A stretch of DNA of 64,000 nt. Origin: Pedobacter africanus (lineage in GTDB: Bacteria > Bacteroidota > Bacteroidia > Sphingobacteriales > Sphingobacteriaceae). A model generated the notes under the pieces. It saw only the letters and a program-made list of their open reading frames with translations, ran no database searches and was not told the origin of the DNA. This document shows, one piece after another, positions 16,719 to 25,900 of the stretch (its first letter is position 1; each line of letters begins with the position of its first letter). The position numbers were made by a program, and so were the translations under genes. The stretch lies in assembly GCF_900176535.1 (NCBI RefSeq), contig NZ_FWXT01000003.1, positions 496,001-560,000 of the forward strand. Reading direction: 5' to 3'.

Positions 16719-17445
16719 CCAGTTTAGCATTAATGGTTTTACCTGCGGCTTCGGTCTCTTTTACAAAGCCAATCAGTGCGTCCCTTACTTTCAATCCCAA
16801 TACCTTCTTTTCCAGCGGATTTTTGAAGCCCAGGGCATTGTCGCCCCCACTGGCGATATAATCTGAAGTTAGCACCCGGTAGGTTTTTTTGGCGTCAAAG
16901 GGTTTTCCATTGATCATCACCTCTTCCGGCTTTTTATTTTTGATCTTCATCCTCAAGCCAGAAACCGGCTGTCCGCTTGTAGCTGCAATAAAATTGATCA
17001 GGCTTTGGGTATCGGCCCCGCTTAAGGTAAAGGCAACCAGCTCATTTTCAAACGGCATCAGCTCAAATATATTCGACAGCGTTACATTCCCTTTGGGCAA
17101 GGCTACCCTGATACCGCCCTTGGTAGAGGGCATGGCAAAATCTATTGTAGCATCGTATTTCCGGGCCTGTTGTAAGGTGGCATCCGCAAAAAAATTGCCA
17201 AGCAGGCTTTCCGGTATGGTATCCACTTTGGGCATCTGTAGCTCAGAATGACCAATAACCTGGTTCATTTCTGCATCCAATTGCGTCTTATAGGGCAGAT
17301 AAGCTTTAATAACCGCACTGTCTGGTGAAACACTGTTGTTGATGGCATATTCTGCCCGGTTGGCCTTAACCAGCTGGTAGTGCTGACTACAGGAAACAAA
17401 ACTTAATGCAATTGCTGAAGCAATAAAAATCCGCAGGTGCCTCAT
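16696..17445 (-). CDS. 5'-nucleotidase C-terminal domain lipoprotein
   Basis: A 249-residue protein matching the substrate-binding C-terminal domain of UshA-type 5'-nucleotidases: 'IPESLLGNFFADATLQQARKYDATIDFAMPSTKGGIRVALPKGNVTLSNIFELMPFENELV' and 'YRVLTSDYIASGGDNALGF' are typical. The N-terminus (MRHLRIFIASAIALSFVSC) looks like a lipoprotein signal with Cys19 as lipid site. A start nine bases further upstream (17454) is equally open. It lies upstream of the catalytic-domain gene, so gene order is the reverse of the domain order in fused enzymes. Confidence 0.85.
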   Translation of the reverse strand: MRHLRIFIASAIALSFVSCSQHYQLVKANRAEYAINNSVSPDSAVIKAYLPYKTQLDAEMNQVIGHSELQMPKVDTIPESLLGNFFADATLQQARKYDATIDFAMPSTKGGIRVALPKGNVTLSNIFELMPFENELVAFTLSGADTQSLINFIAATSGQPVSGLRMKIKNKKPEEVMINGKPFDAKKTYRVLTSDYIASGGDNALGFKNPLEKKVLGLKVRDALIGFVKETEAAGKTINAKLDGRITKD

Positions 17446-17466
17446 TTGATCCATGCCTGATCGCTA

Positions 17467-17979
17467 TTACAGGTTTTTGGTAATGGCTTCGTCCAGCGGT
17501 TTCACTTTAGAGCGGAAACGGTGCACGAGCTGTCCTTTCTCATTGATCAGAAATTTTTCAAAGTTCCAATTGATATCGCCCGTAAAATCCGGGTTTTCAG
17601 CTGTGGTAAGGTACTTGAATAAGGGGTTGATGTCCTCTCCTTTTACACTGCTCTTCTGGGCCAGTAAAAAAGTAACATTAAACTTTCCGGTACAAAATTC
17701 TTTGATCTCACTGTTGGTGGCCAGCTCCTGTCCGCCAAAATTTCCTGCAGGGAAACCGATCAGCACCAGCTTGCTGCCGTATTGTTTGTGTAGTTTTTCA
17801 AGATCTTCATATTGCGGTGTATAGCCACATTTTGATGCCGTATTTACAATAAGGATTTTCTTTCCTTTAAATTTGGAGAGTTTAACTTCTTTACCATCAA
17901 TGGTTTTGAAAGAAAAATCGTAAACGCTTTTTGCTGGCGGTGTAAAAAACAGGCTCAGCAGAATTAATAATGTATTCAT
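17467..17979 (-). CDS. Secreted glutathione peroxidase-like thiol peroxidase
   Basis: A 170-residue thioredoxin-fold peroxidase of the glutathione peroxidase family. The peroxidatic Cys is Cys51 in 'VNTASKCGYTPQYEDL'. The partner Gln and Trp are seen in 'IGFPAGNFGGQE' and 'DINWNFEKFLI'. A second Cys in 'IKEFCTGKF' suggests a thioredoxin-dependent rather than glutathione-dependent enzyme. A short hydrophobic N-terminus (MNTLLILLSLFFTPPAKS) suggests export. It is 12-21 bp upstream of the split 5'-nucleotidase genes and probably shares their transcript. Confidence 0.9.
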   Translation of the reverse strand: MNTLLILLSLFFTPPAKSVYDFSFKTIDGKEVKLSKFKGKKILIVNTASKCGYTPQYEDLEKLHKQYGSKLVLIGFPAGNFGGQELATNSEIKEFCTGKFNVTFLLAQKSSVKGEDINPLFKYLTTAENPDFTGDINWNFEKFLINEKGQLVHRFRSKVKPLDEAITKNL

Positions 17980-18389
17980 AAGTTATGTATTTTTATTGGA
18001 TGGTCTAAATTAGCTATTATTAGGTTAGGAAATTATAATTATTCGGTAAAATCTGGCTGAGGGAACTGGTATGTCTATTTGACTACATTCGGGATGCGTT
18101 TTAGGTTGGTTAAGCCTTGGTTAGGCCTTGAATAAGTGTTAGGTAGGGGTTGATATACCCTAATGCTTTATCAACCCCTACCTAACACTTGCTTAACCTC
18201 TGCGCAAACTCGGATGCATTTCGAGTGCATGCCAAAGTTAACCCCCTGTGGGTTCCGGTTATCCCGGCTATTTAATTAATACTATATATTCAGTTAAATG
18301 AGTCATTTGTAAATAAAAATGCCATAAAATTCTATCGAATTTTGAAATTAGGCTTATTTATAGCTTTATTTGCAGAAAAACCGGTCTGA
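17980..18389. other. Long intergenic region between gpx-like gene and topA
   Basis: About 410 bp without a credible gene. It holds a tandem 11-mer (GGTTAAGCCTT at 18108-18118, GGTTAGGCCTT at 18119-18129) and a perfect 22-bp inverted repeat, listed separately. The part from about 18260 to topA is AT-rich and presumably carries the topA promoter, but I see no exact TAnnTTTG box. Confidence 0.6.
18134..18190. repeat. Perfect 22-bp inverted repeat (hairpin element)
   Basis: Arms at 18134-18155 and 18169-18190 are exact reverse complements (core GTGTTAGGTAGGGGTTG), with a 13-nt loop (18156-18168). There is no flanking T-run on either side, so a plain terminator is unlikely. GGATGC occurs on both flanks (about 18092-18097 and 18212-18217), suggesting a larger repeat unit such as a MITE or REP-like element. 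Confidence 0.85.
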
Positions 18390-20948
18390 ATGGCGAAGAA
18401 TTTATTAATAGTTGAGTCACCTGCGAAAGCAAAAACGATTGAAGGATATTTAGGTAAAGATTTTCTTGTTAAATCGAGTTACGGGCACATACGTGATCTG
18501 GTTAAAGGAGATATGGGGATTGATATTTCCAATAATTTCGCCCAAACCTATGAAGTTCCAGCTGATAAGAAGCAGGTGGTGGCAGAACTTAAAAAATTAG
18601 CCAAAGACGCAGAAATGGTATGGCTCGCATCCGATGAGGACCGCGAAGGAGAAGCCATATCCTGGCACTTATATGAAACTTTGGGCCTTAAGGAAAACAA
18701 GACAAAAAGAATTGTTTTTCATGAAATTACCAAGCCGGCCATCCTTAAAGCCATAGAAACCCCGCGAAGCATAGACTATAATCTTGTAAATGCCCAACAG
18801 GCACGCAGGGTACTCGACCGGCTGGTAGGTTTTGAGCTTTCACCAGTATTGTGGAAAAAAGTGAAACCTTCCCTCTCGGCCGGGCGTGTACAATCAGTAG
18901 CTGTTCGCCTGATTGTAGACCGCGAACGTGAAGTCAATAAATTCAACGCAACTGCTGCGTATAAGATTACTGCTGAATTTTCGACCAGTGCCAATGGCAA
19001 AGAACTGGTTAAGGCCGAACTGCCGCAACGTTTTGAAAAGGAGGCTGATGCAGAAAAATTCCTGAACGATTGTATTGGTGCAGGCTTTTCCGTAGATAAC
19101 CTGGAAACAAAACCTGCTAAACGTAATCCTGCTGCACCTTTTACTACCTCTACCCTTCAGCAGGAGGCTTCCCGCAAACTGGGTTATTCAGTGAGCAGGA
19201 CCATGCAGATTGCACAACGCCTGTATGAAAGCGGGCGCATTACCTACATGAGGACGGATTCTGTAAATTTATCAGAAACTGCCTTACAGGCTGCAGCCAA
19301 TGAAATCAGATCGGCCTGGGGTGATAAATATCACCAGCCAAGAACCTATAAAACTAAATCTGCAGGGGCCCAGGAGGCACACGAGGCCATCCGCCCTACT
19401 TATTTCAACCAGCATACAGTACCCGGCGATAACGCCGAACAGCGTCTGTATGAGCTGATCTGGAAAAGGGCAATCGCATCGCAAATGAGCGAAGCCCTGT
19501 TTGAAAAAACAACTGTACAGATTGGTGTCAGTACCCGCAAGGAGCAATTGATTGCCGAAGGTGAAGTCCTGAAATTTGACGGGTTCTTAAAGGTATACCT
19601 GGAATCTTCAGACGATGAGGATATGGAAGATTCGGAAGGCGGCACTATGCTGCCTCCTTTGGCGCGTGGGCAGGAACTTCATTTAAAGGTCATGAATGCA
19701 ACCGAAAGGTTCTCCAGGCCACCGGCACGTTATACTGAGGCCAGTCTGGTTAAAAAACTGGAAGAATTGGGTATTGGCAGGCCATCTACCTATGCCCCTA
19801 CGATTTCCACCATCCAAAACCGCGGATATGTGGTTAAGGAAGACCGGGATGGCCGTCCGCGCCCATTCGGAGCTATTCAGCTGGCAAACGGTACGGTGAC
19901 GAAAAAAACAAAAACAGAAATTACAGGTGCCGAAAAAGCTAAGCTGTTCCCTACCGACATCGGTCAGGTAGTGAACGACTTTCTTGTAGAGCATTTTAAG
20001 GGGATTGTTGATTTTAACTTTACCGCCAACGTAGAAAAAGAATTTGATGAGATTGCCCAGGGCTTACAGGAATGGACAAAAATGCTCCACTCCTTCTATA
20101 CCCCCTTCCATATAGAGGTAGAAACTACGCTCGAAACGGCCGACAGGGCCAATGGTGAGCGTTTGCTGGGAATTGACCCGGCAACAGGCAAAAATGTATA
20201 CACCAAAGTGGGCCGTTTTGGTCCTCTGGTACAGATCGGGGAAAACGATGACGAAGAAAAGCCCCGTTATGCCAGTCTGACCAAATCACAATCTGTAGGT
20301 ACCATCACCCTGGAAGAAGCATTAGAGCAATTTAAATTGCCTTTCCAGCTTGAAGATTACCAGGGCAAAGAGGTTTCTGTGGGTATTGGCCGATTTGGAC
20401 CGTATGTGAAATGGGGAGATGCTTTTATCTCCGTACCTAAAAACGAAGATCCATTATCTATAGATCAGGATCGCGCCATAGAGATCATTACTGAGAAAAT
20501 CAGTGCTGATGCGCCCGTGGCACACTACGAAGGTATGCCGGTTACCAAGGGCAGCGGACGTTTTGGTCCTTTCATCAAATGGAACGATTTGTTCATCAAC
20601 GTTCCGAAGGCCTATAACTTCGATCGTTTATCGCAGACTGATATCGAAGAATTGATTACGAAAAAGATTGAAAAGGAAGCAAATAGATTTATCCAGCAGT
20701 GGGCGGCCGATAAAATTGCCATAGAAAACGGCAGATGGGGACCATTTATTCGTTTTGGAAAGGAAATGCTGAAACTTCGTAAAAATCCGGCAACCAATGA
20801 TAAGTATACTGCTGAAGAACTGGCAGTGATTTCGCTGGATGAGGTTAAAAAACTGATTGTGGAGCAGGTCCCAAATGCATTTGAACCTAAAAAGAAAGCT
20901 GCGGCGAAAAAGGCGCCCGCCAAAAAAACGCCCGCAAAGAAAAAATAA
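18390..20948 (+). CDS. topA: DNA topoisomerase I
   Basis: Type IA topoisomerase that relaxes negative supercoils. The 852-residue protein has the Toprim domain ('LLIVESPAKAKTIEGYLG', 'VWLASDEDREGEAISWHLYE'), 'SAGRVQSVAVRLIVDRERE', and the active-site Tyr in 'YESGRITYMRTDSVNLS'. The zinc-ribbon tail of the E. coli enzyme is missing. Instead there are three or four C-terminal repeats of the type 'GRFGPFIKW' (around residues 610-800) and a Lys/Ala/Pro-rich tail ('KKAAAKKAPAKKTPAKKK'), as in many Bacteroidota. The stop overlaps the next ATG by one base (TAATG). Confidence 0.97.
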   Translation: MAKNLLIVESPAKAKTIEGYLGKDFLVKSSYGHIRDLVKGDMGIDISNNFAQTYEVPADKKQVVAELKKLAKDAEMVWLASDEDREGEAISWHLYETLGLKENKTKRIVFHEITKPAILKAIETPRSIDYNLVNAQQARRVLDRLVGFELSPVLWKKVKPSLSAGRVQSVAVRLIVDREREVNKFNATAAYKITAEFSTSANGKELVKAELPQRFEKEADAEKFLNDCIGAGFSVDNLETKPAKRNPAAPFTTSTLQQEASRKLGYSVSRTMQIAQRLYESGRITYMRTDSVNLSETALQAAANEIRSAWGDKYHQPRTYKTKSAGAQEAHEAIRPTYFNQHTVPGDNAEQRLYELIWKRAIASQMSEALFEKTTVQIGVSTRKEQLIAEGEVLKFDGFLKVYLESSDDEDMEDSEGGTMLPPLARGQELHLKVMNATERFSRPPARYTEASLVKKLEELGIGRPSTYAPTISTIQNRGYVVKEDRDGRPRPFGAIQLANGTVTKKTKTEITGAEKAKLFPTDIGQVVNDFLVEHFKGIVDFNFTANVEKEFDEIAQGLQEWTKMLHSFYTPFHIEVETTLETADRANGERLLGIDPATGKNVYTKVGRFGPLVQIGENDDEEKPRYASLTKSQSVGTITLEEALEQFKLPFQLEDYQGKEVSVGIGRFGPYVKWGDAFISVPKNEDPLSIDQDRAIEIITEKISADAPVAHYEGMPVTKGSGRFGPFIKWNDLFINVPKAYNFDRLSQTDIEELITKKIEKEANRFIQQWAADKIAIENGRWGPFIRFGKEMLKLRKNPATNDKYTAEELAVISLDEVKKLIVEQVPNAFEPKKKAAAKKAPAKKTPAKKK

Positions 20949-21352
20949 TGAAGAAAGACCTTCCGGAAAATATAGTTGAAGATGTGGGCATGGCTGTGGT
21001 GCTGATTGGCGAAACCCCTGAAGTAAAGAACTGGACGGTGTATGTTGTCAATCTGAAAGATGTAGGACTCGATAATGTTTTGATCAGTTCCAAGGGCTAT
21101 GGCGAAAAAGATGGCAAAATGGTTAAAACTTCCGTCTTACGCCATTTTATTGGAGACCTGAAGCCCGGCTCTTTTGCAGGTGTGGAGGCAATAGACCCCG
21201 AGGTTTTCGGCCTGACCAATGAGTACTGGCTGAGTTATTATATAGACGGGGTCATTTATGACAAGAAATTTATCTTCCTTCCGGAAAGTATTGTAGATGA
21301 AAACCTGATCCATATCCCACTGGTAAATATGCCTGGGGTGATGATCAGATAA
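20948..21352 (+). CDS. Conserved hypothetical protein coupled to topA
   Basis: A 134-residue soluble protein that I cannot assign. It is acidic, without signal peptide, membrane segment or Cys motif. Visible segments are 'VVLIGETPEVKNWTVYVVNLKDVGLDNVLISSKGYGEKDGK', 'HFIGDLKPGSFAGVEAIDPEVFGLTNEYWLSYYIDGVIYDKKFIFLPES' and 'HIPLVNMPGVMIR', suggesting one compact beta-rich domain. The TAATG overlap with topA makes it a co-translated partner, which is the best clue to its role. A strong hairpin terminator follows directly after its stop. Confidence 0.75.
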   Translation: MKKDLPENIVEDVGMAVVLIGETPEVKNWTVYVVNLKDVGLDNVLISSKGYGEKDGKMVKTSVLRHFIGDLKPGSFAGVEAIDPEVFGLTNEYWLSYYIDGVIYDKKFIFLPESIVDENLIHIPLVNMPGVMIR

Positions 21353-21392
21353 CAAAAACAGATGCTGCTTAATTGGCAGCATCTGTTTTTGT
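21352..21392. terminator. Bidirectional hairpin terminator
   Basis: Perfect 17-bp stem with a 7-nt loop (ttaattg, 21369-21375). The stem ends in A-runs and T-runs, so it can act on both strands. Its right half also encodes the last residues of the convergent nuclease gene. Confidence 0.8.
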
Positions 21393-22787
21393 TTCTATAA
21401 TGTCCTGCAAACTTACCGGTAGTCCGGATAACAGGTTATAACCGGTAGCGGCCTCAATAGAACGGACACTCACCCTGTATTTTTTCCAGTCGGTTTCAAT
21501 GGTGTTCACATTGGGTGTGTTTACCGCAATCACGCGTGTGCTGGCCGAAACCCGGTTGATGTCATCGTTACCTGCAGGGATGATGACGGCTATTTTCCAT
21601 ATGTTGGAGGGTACGGTTACTTTGCCCCCCGCAATAGTGTTTGCGTTGCCTTTACTGCCTGTACCTCCGATGCCATAACTGCCCATGATGATGTAAACTT
21701 CATTGCCTTCCAGAACTTTTGTACGCAGGTAACCTTCAAGGCCGTTCCAGGTTTGCTGGTTGTTTTGAGGGGCCTGGGGGATCATATTGCTCATCAGGAA
21801 AGTGGCGCTGTTGGCATTGGTTGAACTGGTCCGGTCGGCCGAGGGCACGTTATGGCCCCGGTCAAAACCTGAGCCGGAATAACTGTTGCTTTGCACTATA
21901 AAAGCGTCCTGGGGCAAGCCCGTAAAGCCGGCAAAGTTATCGAGCCGGTCAGATGCTCCCGTAATGTTGCTGGCATCCAGATGCCAGCTTACCCAGTTTG
22001 GTGTGCCACGGCTGCTGCTGTAAGATTGCACATAATAGCTCTGGTCGATCAAAAAATTATCAATACTTACCGAATTGGCACCCGAGGGGTTGCCAAACAG
22101 CAGGTTGCTGTTGTCGCCGGTTGCCGGTTGTGCGTCGGTACCTGCGGTAACACCCCTGGGCATTGATGCGGGGCTTCCATCAGGGTCTGCAGGATCAGGA
22201 TCTGGTGTGGAAACCACAAGTCCGGGATCGCCATTGCCCTTAAAGGTAATGTCATCTATGTTTATCCGGGTTGTCCCCTCCTTCTGGATCTGGAAACGTA
22301 CTTTTCCAGTGCTGTTCACTGCAAATGAATCCAGTTTTAAAGTACTGTTGGTTTCTGAAATATCCGTTCCCAACTGATTAAAGGTTGCACCACCATCAGT
22401 GGAAAGCATCAGCTTCCAGGTCGAGGCCGCATCAGTGCCATACTTACCATGTTTGATGTACAGCATGGTCATACCGCTTACATCAAAATTCATGGTGATT
22501 TTCCCGGTGCGGAGCCTTAAGCTCTTTAATCCGTTCTTTAAATCAGCTGTCAGATTGCCTACCAGGGCATCGTCAAGGATCCAGCTTCCGGTTGGCATTT
22601 TTACCGTTGCGATGGCATAAGCACCTTTGGCAGGTGTGTTTTCAAAATCTTCGGTAATGGAATAGGCCGCAGGCGGCACAACAACAGGATCAATCGGGTC
22701 AGGTCTTAATTCCTGAGTGGTTTTTTTGGAACAGCCGGTAAGTGCAAGCACCAGGCCTCCGTACAAAAGCAGATGTTTTAGGGTCAT
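21369..22787 (-). CDS. DNA/RNA non-specific endonuclease, lipoprotein
   Basis: A 472-residue exported nuclease of the NUC1 (beta-beta-alpha-metal) family. Residues 1-19 form a lipoprotein signal (lipobox 'ALTGC'). A beta-rich domain follows (about residues 45-190, 'ENTPAKGAYAIATVKMPTG' to 'INIDDITFKGNG'), resembling carbohydrate- or surface-binding sandwich domains. Then comes the nuclease domain with 'NWVSWHLDASN', the catalytic 'FDRGHNVPSADR' and the Asn-containing 'FLMSNMIPQAPQNNQQTWNGLE'. The ATG at 22787 is used; the frame's earlier start is a TTG. It probably degrades extracellular nucleic acids for nutrition or defence. Confidence 0.9.
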   Translation of the reverse strand: MTLKHLLLYGGLVLALTGCSKKTTQELRPDPIDPVVVPPAAYSITEDFENTPAKGAYAIATVKMPTGSWILDDALVGNLTADLKNGLKSLRLRTGKITMNFDVSGMTMLYIKHGKYGTDAASTWKLMLSTDGGATFNQLGTDISETNSTLKLDSFAVNSTGKVRFQIQKEGTTRINIDDITFKGNGDPGLVVSTPDPDPADPDGSPASMPRGVTAGTDAQPATGDNSNLLFGNPSGANSVSIDNFLIDQSYYVQSYSSSRGTPNWVSWHLDASNITGASDRLDNFAGFTGLPQDAFIVQSNSYSGSGFDRGHNVPSADRTSSTNANSATFLMSNMIPQAPQNNQQTWNGLEGYLRTKVLEGNEVYIIMGSYGIGGTGSKGNANTIAGGKVTVPSNIWKIAVIIPAGNDDINRVSASTRVIAVNTPNVNTIETDWKKYRVSVRSIEAATGYNLLSGLPVSLQDIIETKTDAAN

Positions 22788-22897
22788 ATATGTTTTCAAT
22801 AAGGAGGTACAAATTTGGTAGTTTTATATTATCTAAATGTTAGAATACTGATATTTATTTTGGTTTTTTTTAAGTTCAGATAATATTATGGAAATGC

Positions 22898-22913
22898 TTA
22901 CAGAATTCTGTAA
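22898..22913. promoter_or_regulatory. 16-bp perfect palindrome upstream of the macroglobulin gene
   Basis: TTACAGAATTCTGTAA is its own reverse complement and lies 83 bp before the alpha-2-macroglobulin ATG, in the divergent gap with the nuclease gene. It has the form of a dimeric repressor site. No regulator is identified. Confidence 0.4.
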
Positions 22914-22996
22914 AAGTTGATGTTGATAACAATTCTGAGGTTAAATCAAACCTTTTTGCTAATTTTCCTACACATCTTATTGTTAAACATCAATGT

Positions 22997-25900
22997 ATGG
23001 AAAGTACTAAAAAACGCATGCTCATCGGCGCCACTGCCGCCGTTCTAATTGGTATAGGGGCATTTTTCTTCTTTAAGAAAGAAAGGCCCAAAGACTATAA
23101 CCAGCAATATTCAAAGTATATAGAAGCCTATACCTCTGGTACGGTCTCCAAAAAGAGTTTCATCAGGGTTCACCTGGCCAATGAAGTAAAAACAGTAAGT
23201 GATGTAGGGGTAGCCGATAGCCGCGACCTGTTCAGCTTCTCTCCTTCTGTAAAAGGAAAAACCTATTGGATAGACGCCCAGACCCTGGAATTCAGGCCAG
23301 AGGAAAACCTGAAATCAGGCGAAAATTACGAGGCCACCTTTAACCTGGGCAAATTACTGGAAACAGAGGCTGGTTTGGAAGAATTTGAATTTGATTTTAA
23401 GGTAATTGCACCCGGCATGCATTTAATGCAAAATGGACTGGTTTCCCAAAACAATACCTCGCTTGATTACATGAAGCTGAGCGGTGAGATCACCACCTCA
23501 GATCAGGAAGATACCAAGCAGATTGAAAAGGCCCTGGAAGTGGATTTCTCTGCACCGCTTAAGGTGAAATGGCAGCACGATCCGGCCAGGAATACCTCTG
23601 TTTTTACGGTCGACAGTATCAAAAAAACAGGTAAAGAAAACCAGCTGAAGTTGAACTGGTCGGGTAGTCCTATTGGTGCCGAAGGTAAAGGTACAGAGAC
23701 GGTTACAGTACCAGCATTTGGTGTATTTAAAGTGCTGGACATCAGGGCTGTGCAGGACCTTGAAGATTTTGCCCTGGTACAGTTTTCAGAGCCGGTAGGT
23801 GTTGGGCAGGACCTGAACGGCCTGATATCCTTAGCTGCCCAGTCAGATTTGCGTTATACGATAGACGGCAGCCAGGTGAAAATCTACGCTCCTGTTACAC
23901 TTGAGGGTAATTATACCCTAACTGTTAATGAAAGTGTAGAAAATATAAATGCCAAAAAGCTTCAGGCTGGCAAGACGGCCAATATCATTTTTGAAAATAA
24001 GCTGCCCTCTGTAGTTATAGCCGGCAGCGGTACCATCATCCCGAATTCAGGAAAACTGGTATTGCCTTTTGAAGCGGTAAATTTAAGGGCCGTGGATGTA
24101 ACGATCATCAAGATCTACGAAAACAATATTCCTCAGTTTTTCCAGACCAATAATTATAAAGATGGAGGCGAACTTCGCCGTGTAGGTAAGCCTGTGATTC
24201 AGAAAACCATCCGGCTGGATGAAGATAAAGCACTTGATTTGCATAAAAAGCACCGTTTTACGCTTGATCTGGATAAGATCATCCGTACAGAACCTGGGGC
24301 GATGTACCGCGTTACCATCGGCTTCAGGCATACCTATAATGTATACAAATGCGCTGAAGTGGATGATGCTGCTGAAGGCGGTGGCGACGACTACGAACGT
24401 TATGGAGAGAAAATTGATGAAGACGATGAATTTTGGGAGCGTTACAACAGTTATTATCCGAACAATTACAGGTGGGAGGACAGAGATAACCCTTGTACCC
24501 CATCCTATTATACCAACGAGCGCTGGGCCAGTCGCAACCTGATGGCATCCAATATAGGATTGATTGCCAAGCGCGGAAACGACAACAGCATGTTAATCGT
24601 AGCTACAGATTTGCTGACAGCCAAGACGCTAAGCGGTGTAACCCTGGAACTGCTGGATTACCAGCGTCAGGTGATTCACACCGTAAAAACGGATGGCGAC
24701 GGAATGGCTTCTTTTGAACTGAAAAGAAAACCTTTCCTGCTGGTGGCCAAAAATGGTGATGAGCGCGGCTACCTGAAACTGGACGATGGGAACTCCCTTC
24801 CGCTGAGCCGTTTTGATGTAGGCGGGGATGTGGTTCAGAATGGATTGAAGGGCTATATTTATGGAGAGCGTGGCGTATGGCGCCCCGGCGATTCGGTATT
24901 TCTTTCCTTTGTAATGGAAGACAAGCTGAAGAAACTTCCGGGAAATTACCCTGTTACATTTGAATTGTATAACCCTCAGGGGCAACTCATCAAAAGGACC
25001 ATTAATGGTAAACCTTTAAATGGTTTCTATGCTTTTAGAACTGCTACAGAAAGCACATCCCCTACCGGCAACTGGCTGGCAAAAGTTAAGGCGGGCGGAG
25101 CTACTTTCTCTAAGACTCTAAAAATTGAAACCGTAATGCCGAACAGGCTGAAGATCAATTTTGATATCGGCAGCCGGACCTACCTGGGCTCTGGCGGGCC
25201 ATCCACTGCTGCCCTATCAGCCAATTGGCTGTTTGGTGCCCCTGGCAAACATCTGAAAGCTAAAGTAGATGTGAACCTGAATACCATGCAAACCACCTTT
25301 AAAGGTTTTGAGGCTTATACTTTTGACAATCCGACAGTGGTGTTCCAGTCGCAGGTAAAAACCATTTTTGAAGGTTCGCTCAACGAGAATGGCATGGCAA
25401 CGGTGAATACCAATTTAAATGAAAACAACAGTGCGCCTGGTATGCTGAAGGCCAATTTTACCACTAAGGTATTTGAGGCCGGGGGTAATTTTAGTATCGA
25501 CAACTTCAGCATCCCTTATCATGTATACAGCAATTATTATGGCATAAAAACACCTGATGGTGACAAAATGAGCGGAATGCTGCTTACAGGGCAAGACCAT
25601 AAGATTGATGTGGTGAATGTAGATCGTAATGGAAAATTGCTGGCGGGTAGTAAATCTGTTGAAGTGGAGCTGTATAAGGTACAATGGCGCTGGTGGTGGG
25701 AGCAGGATAACGAAAACTCCTATGCCAACTTTACCCAGAACTCCTACAATAAACTGATTAAAAAAGAATACATCAGCTTGTCTAACGGGAAAGGCAGCTG
25801 GAAAATAAGAATAGATGAACCTGAATGGGGCCGTTACCTCGTATTGGTAAGAGATATTAACGGCGGCCATGTAACGGGTAAATCTGTTTATATTGATTGG

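Noticed and set aside
22788..22799. TTG start four codons upstream in the nuclease gene
   Set aside because: The ATG at 22787 is followed by a proper lipoprotein signal; TTG starts are rare.
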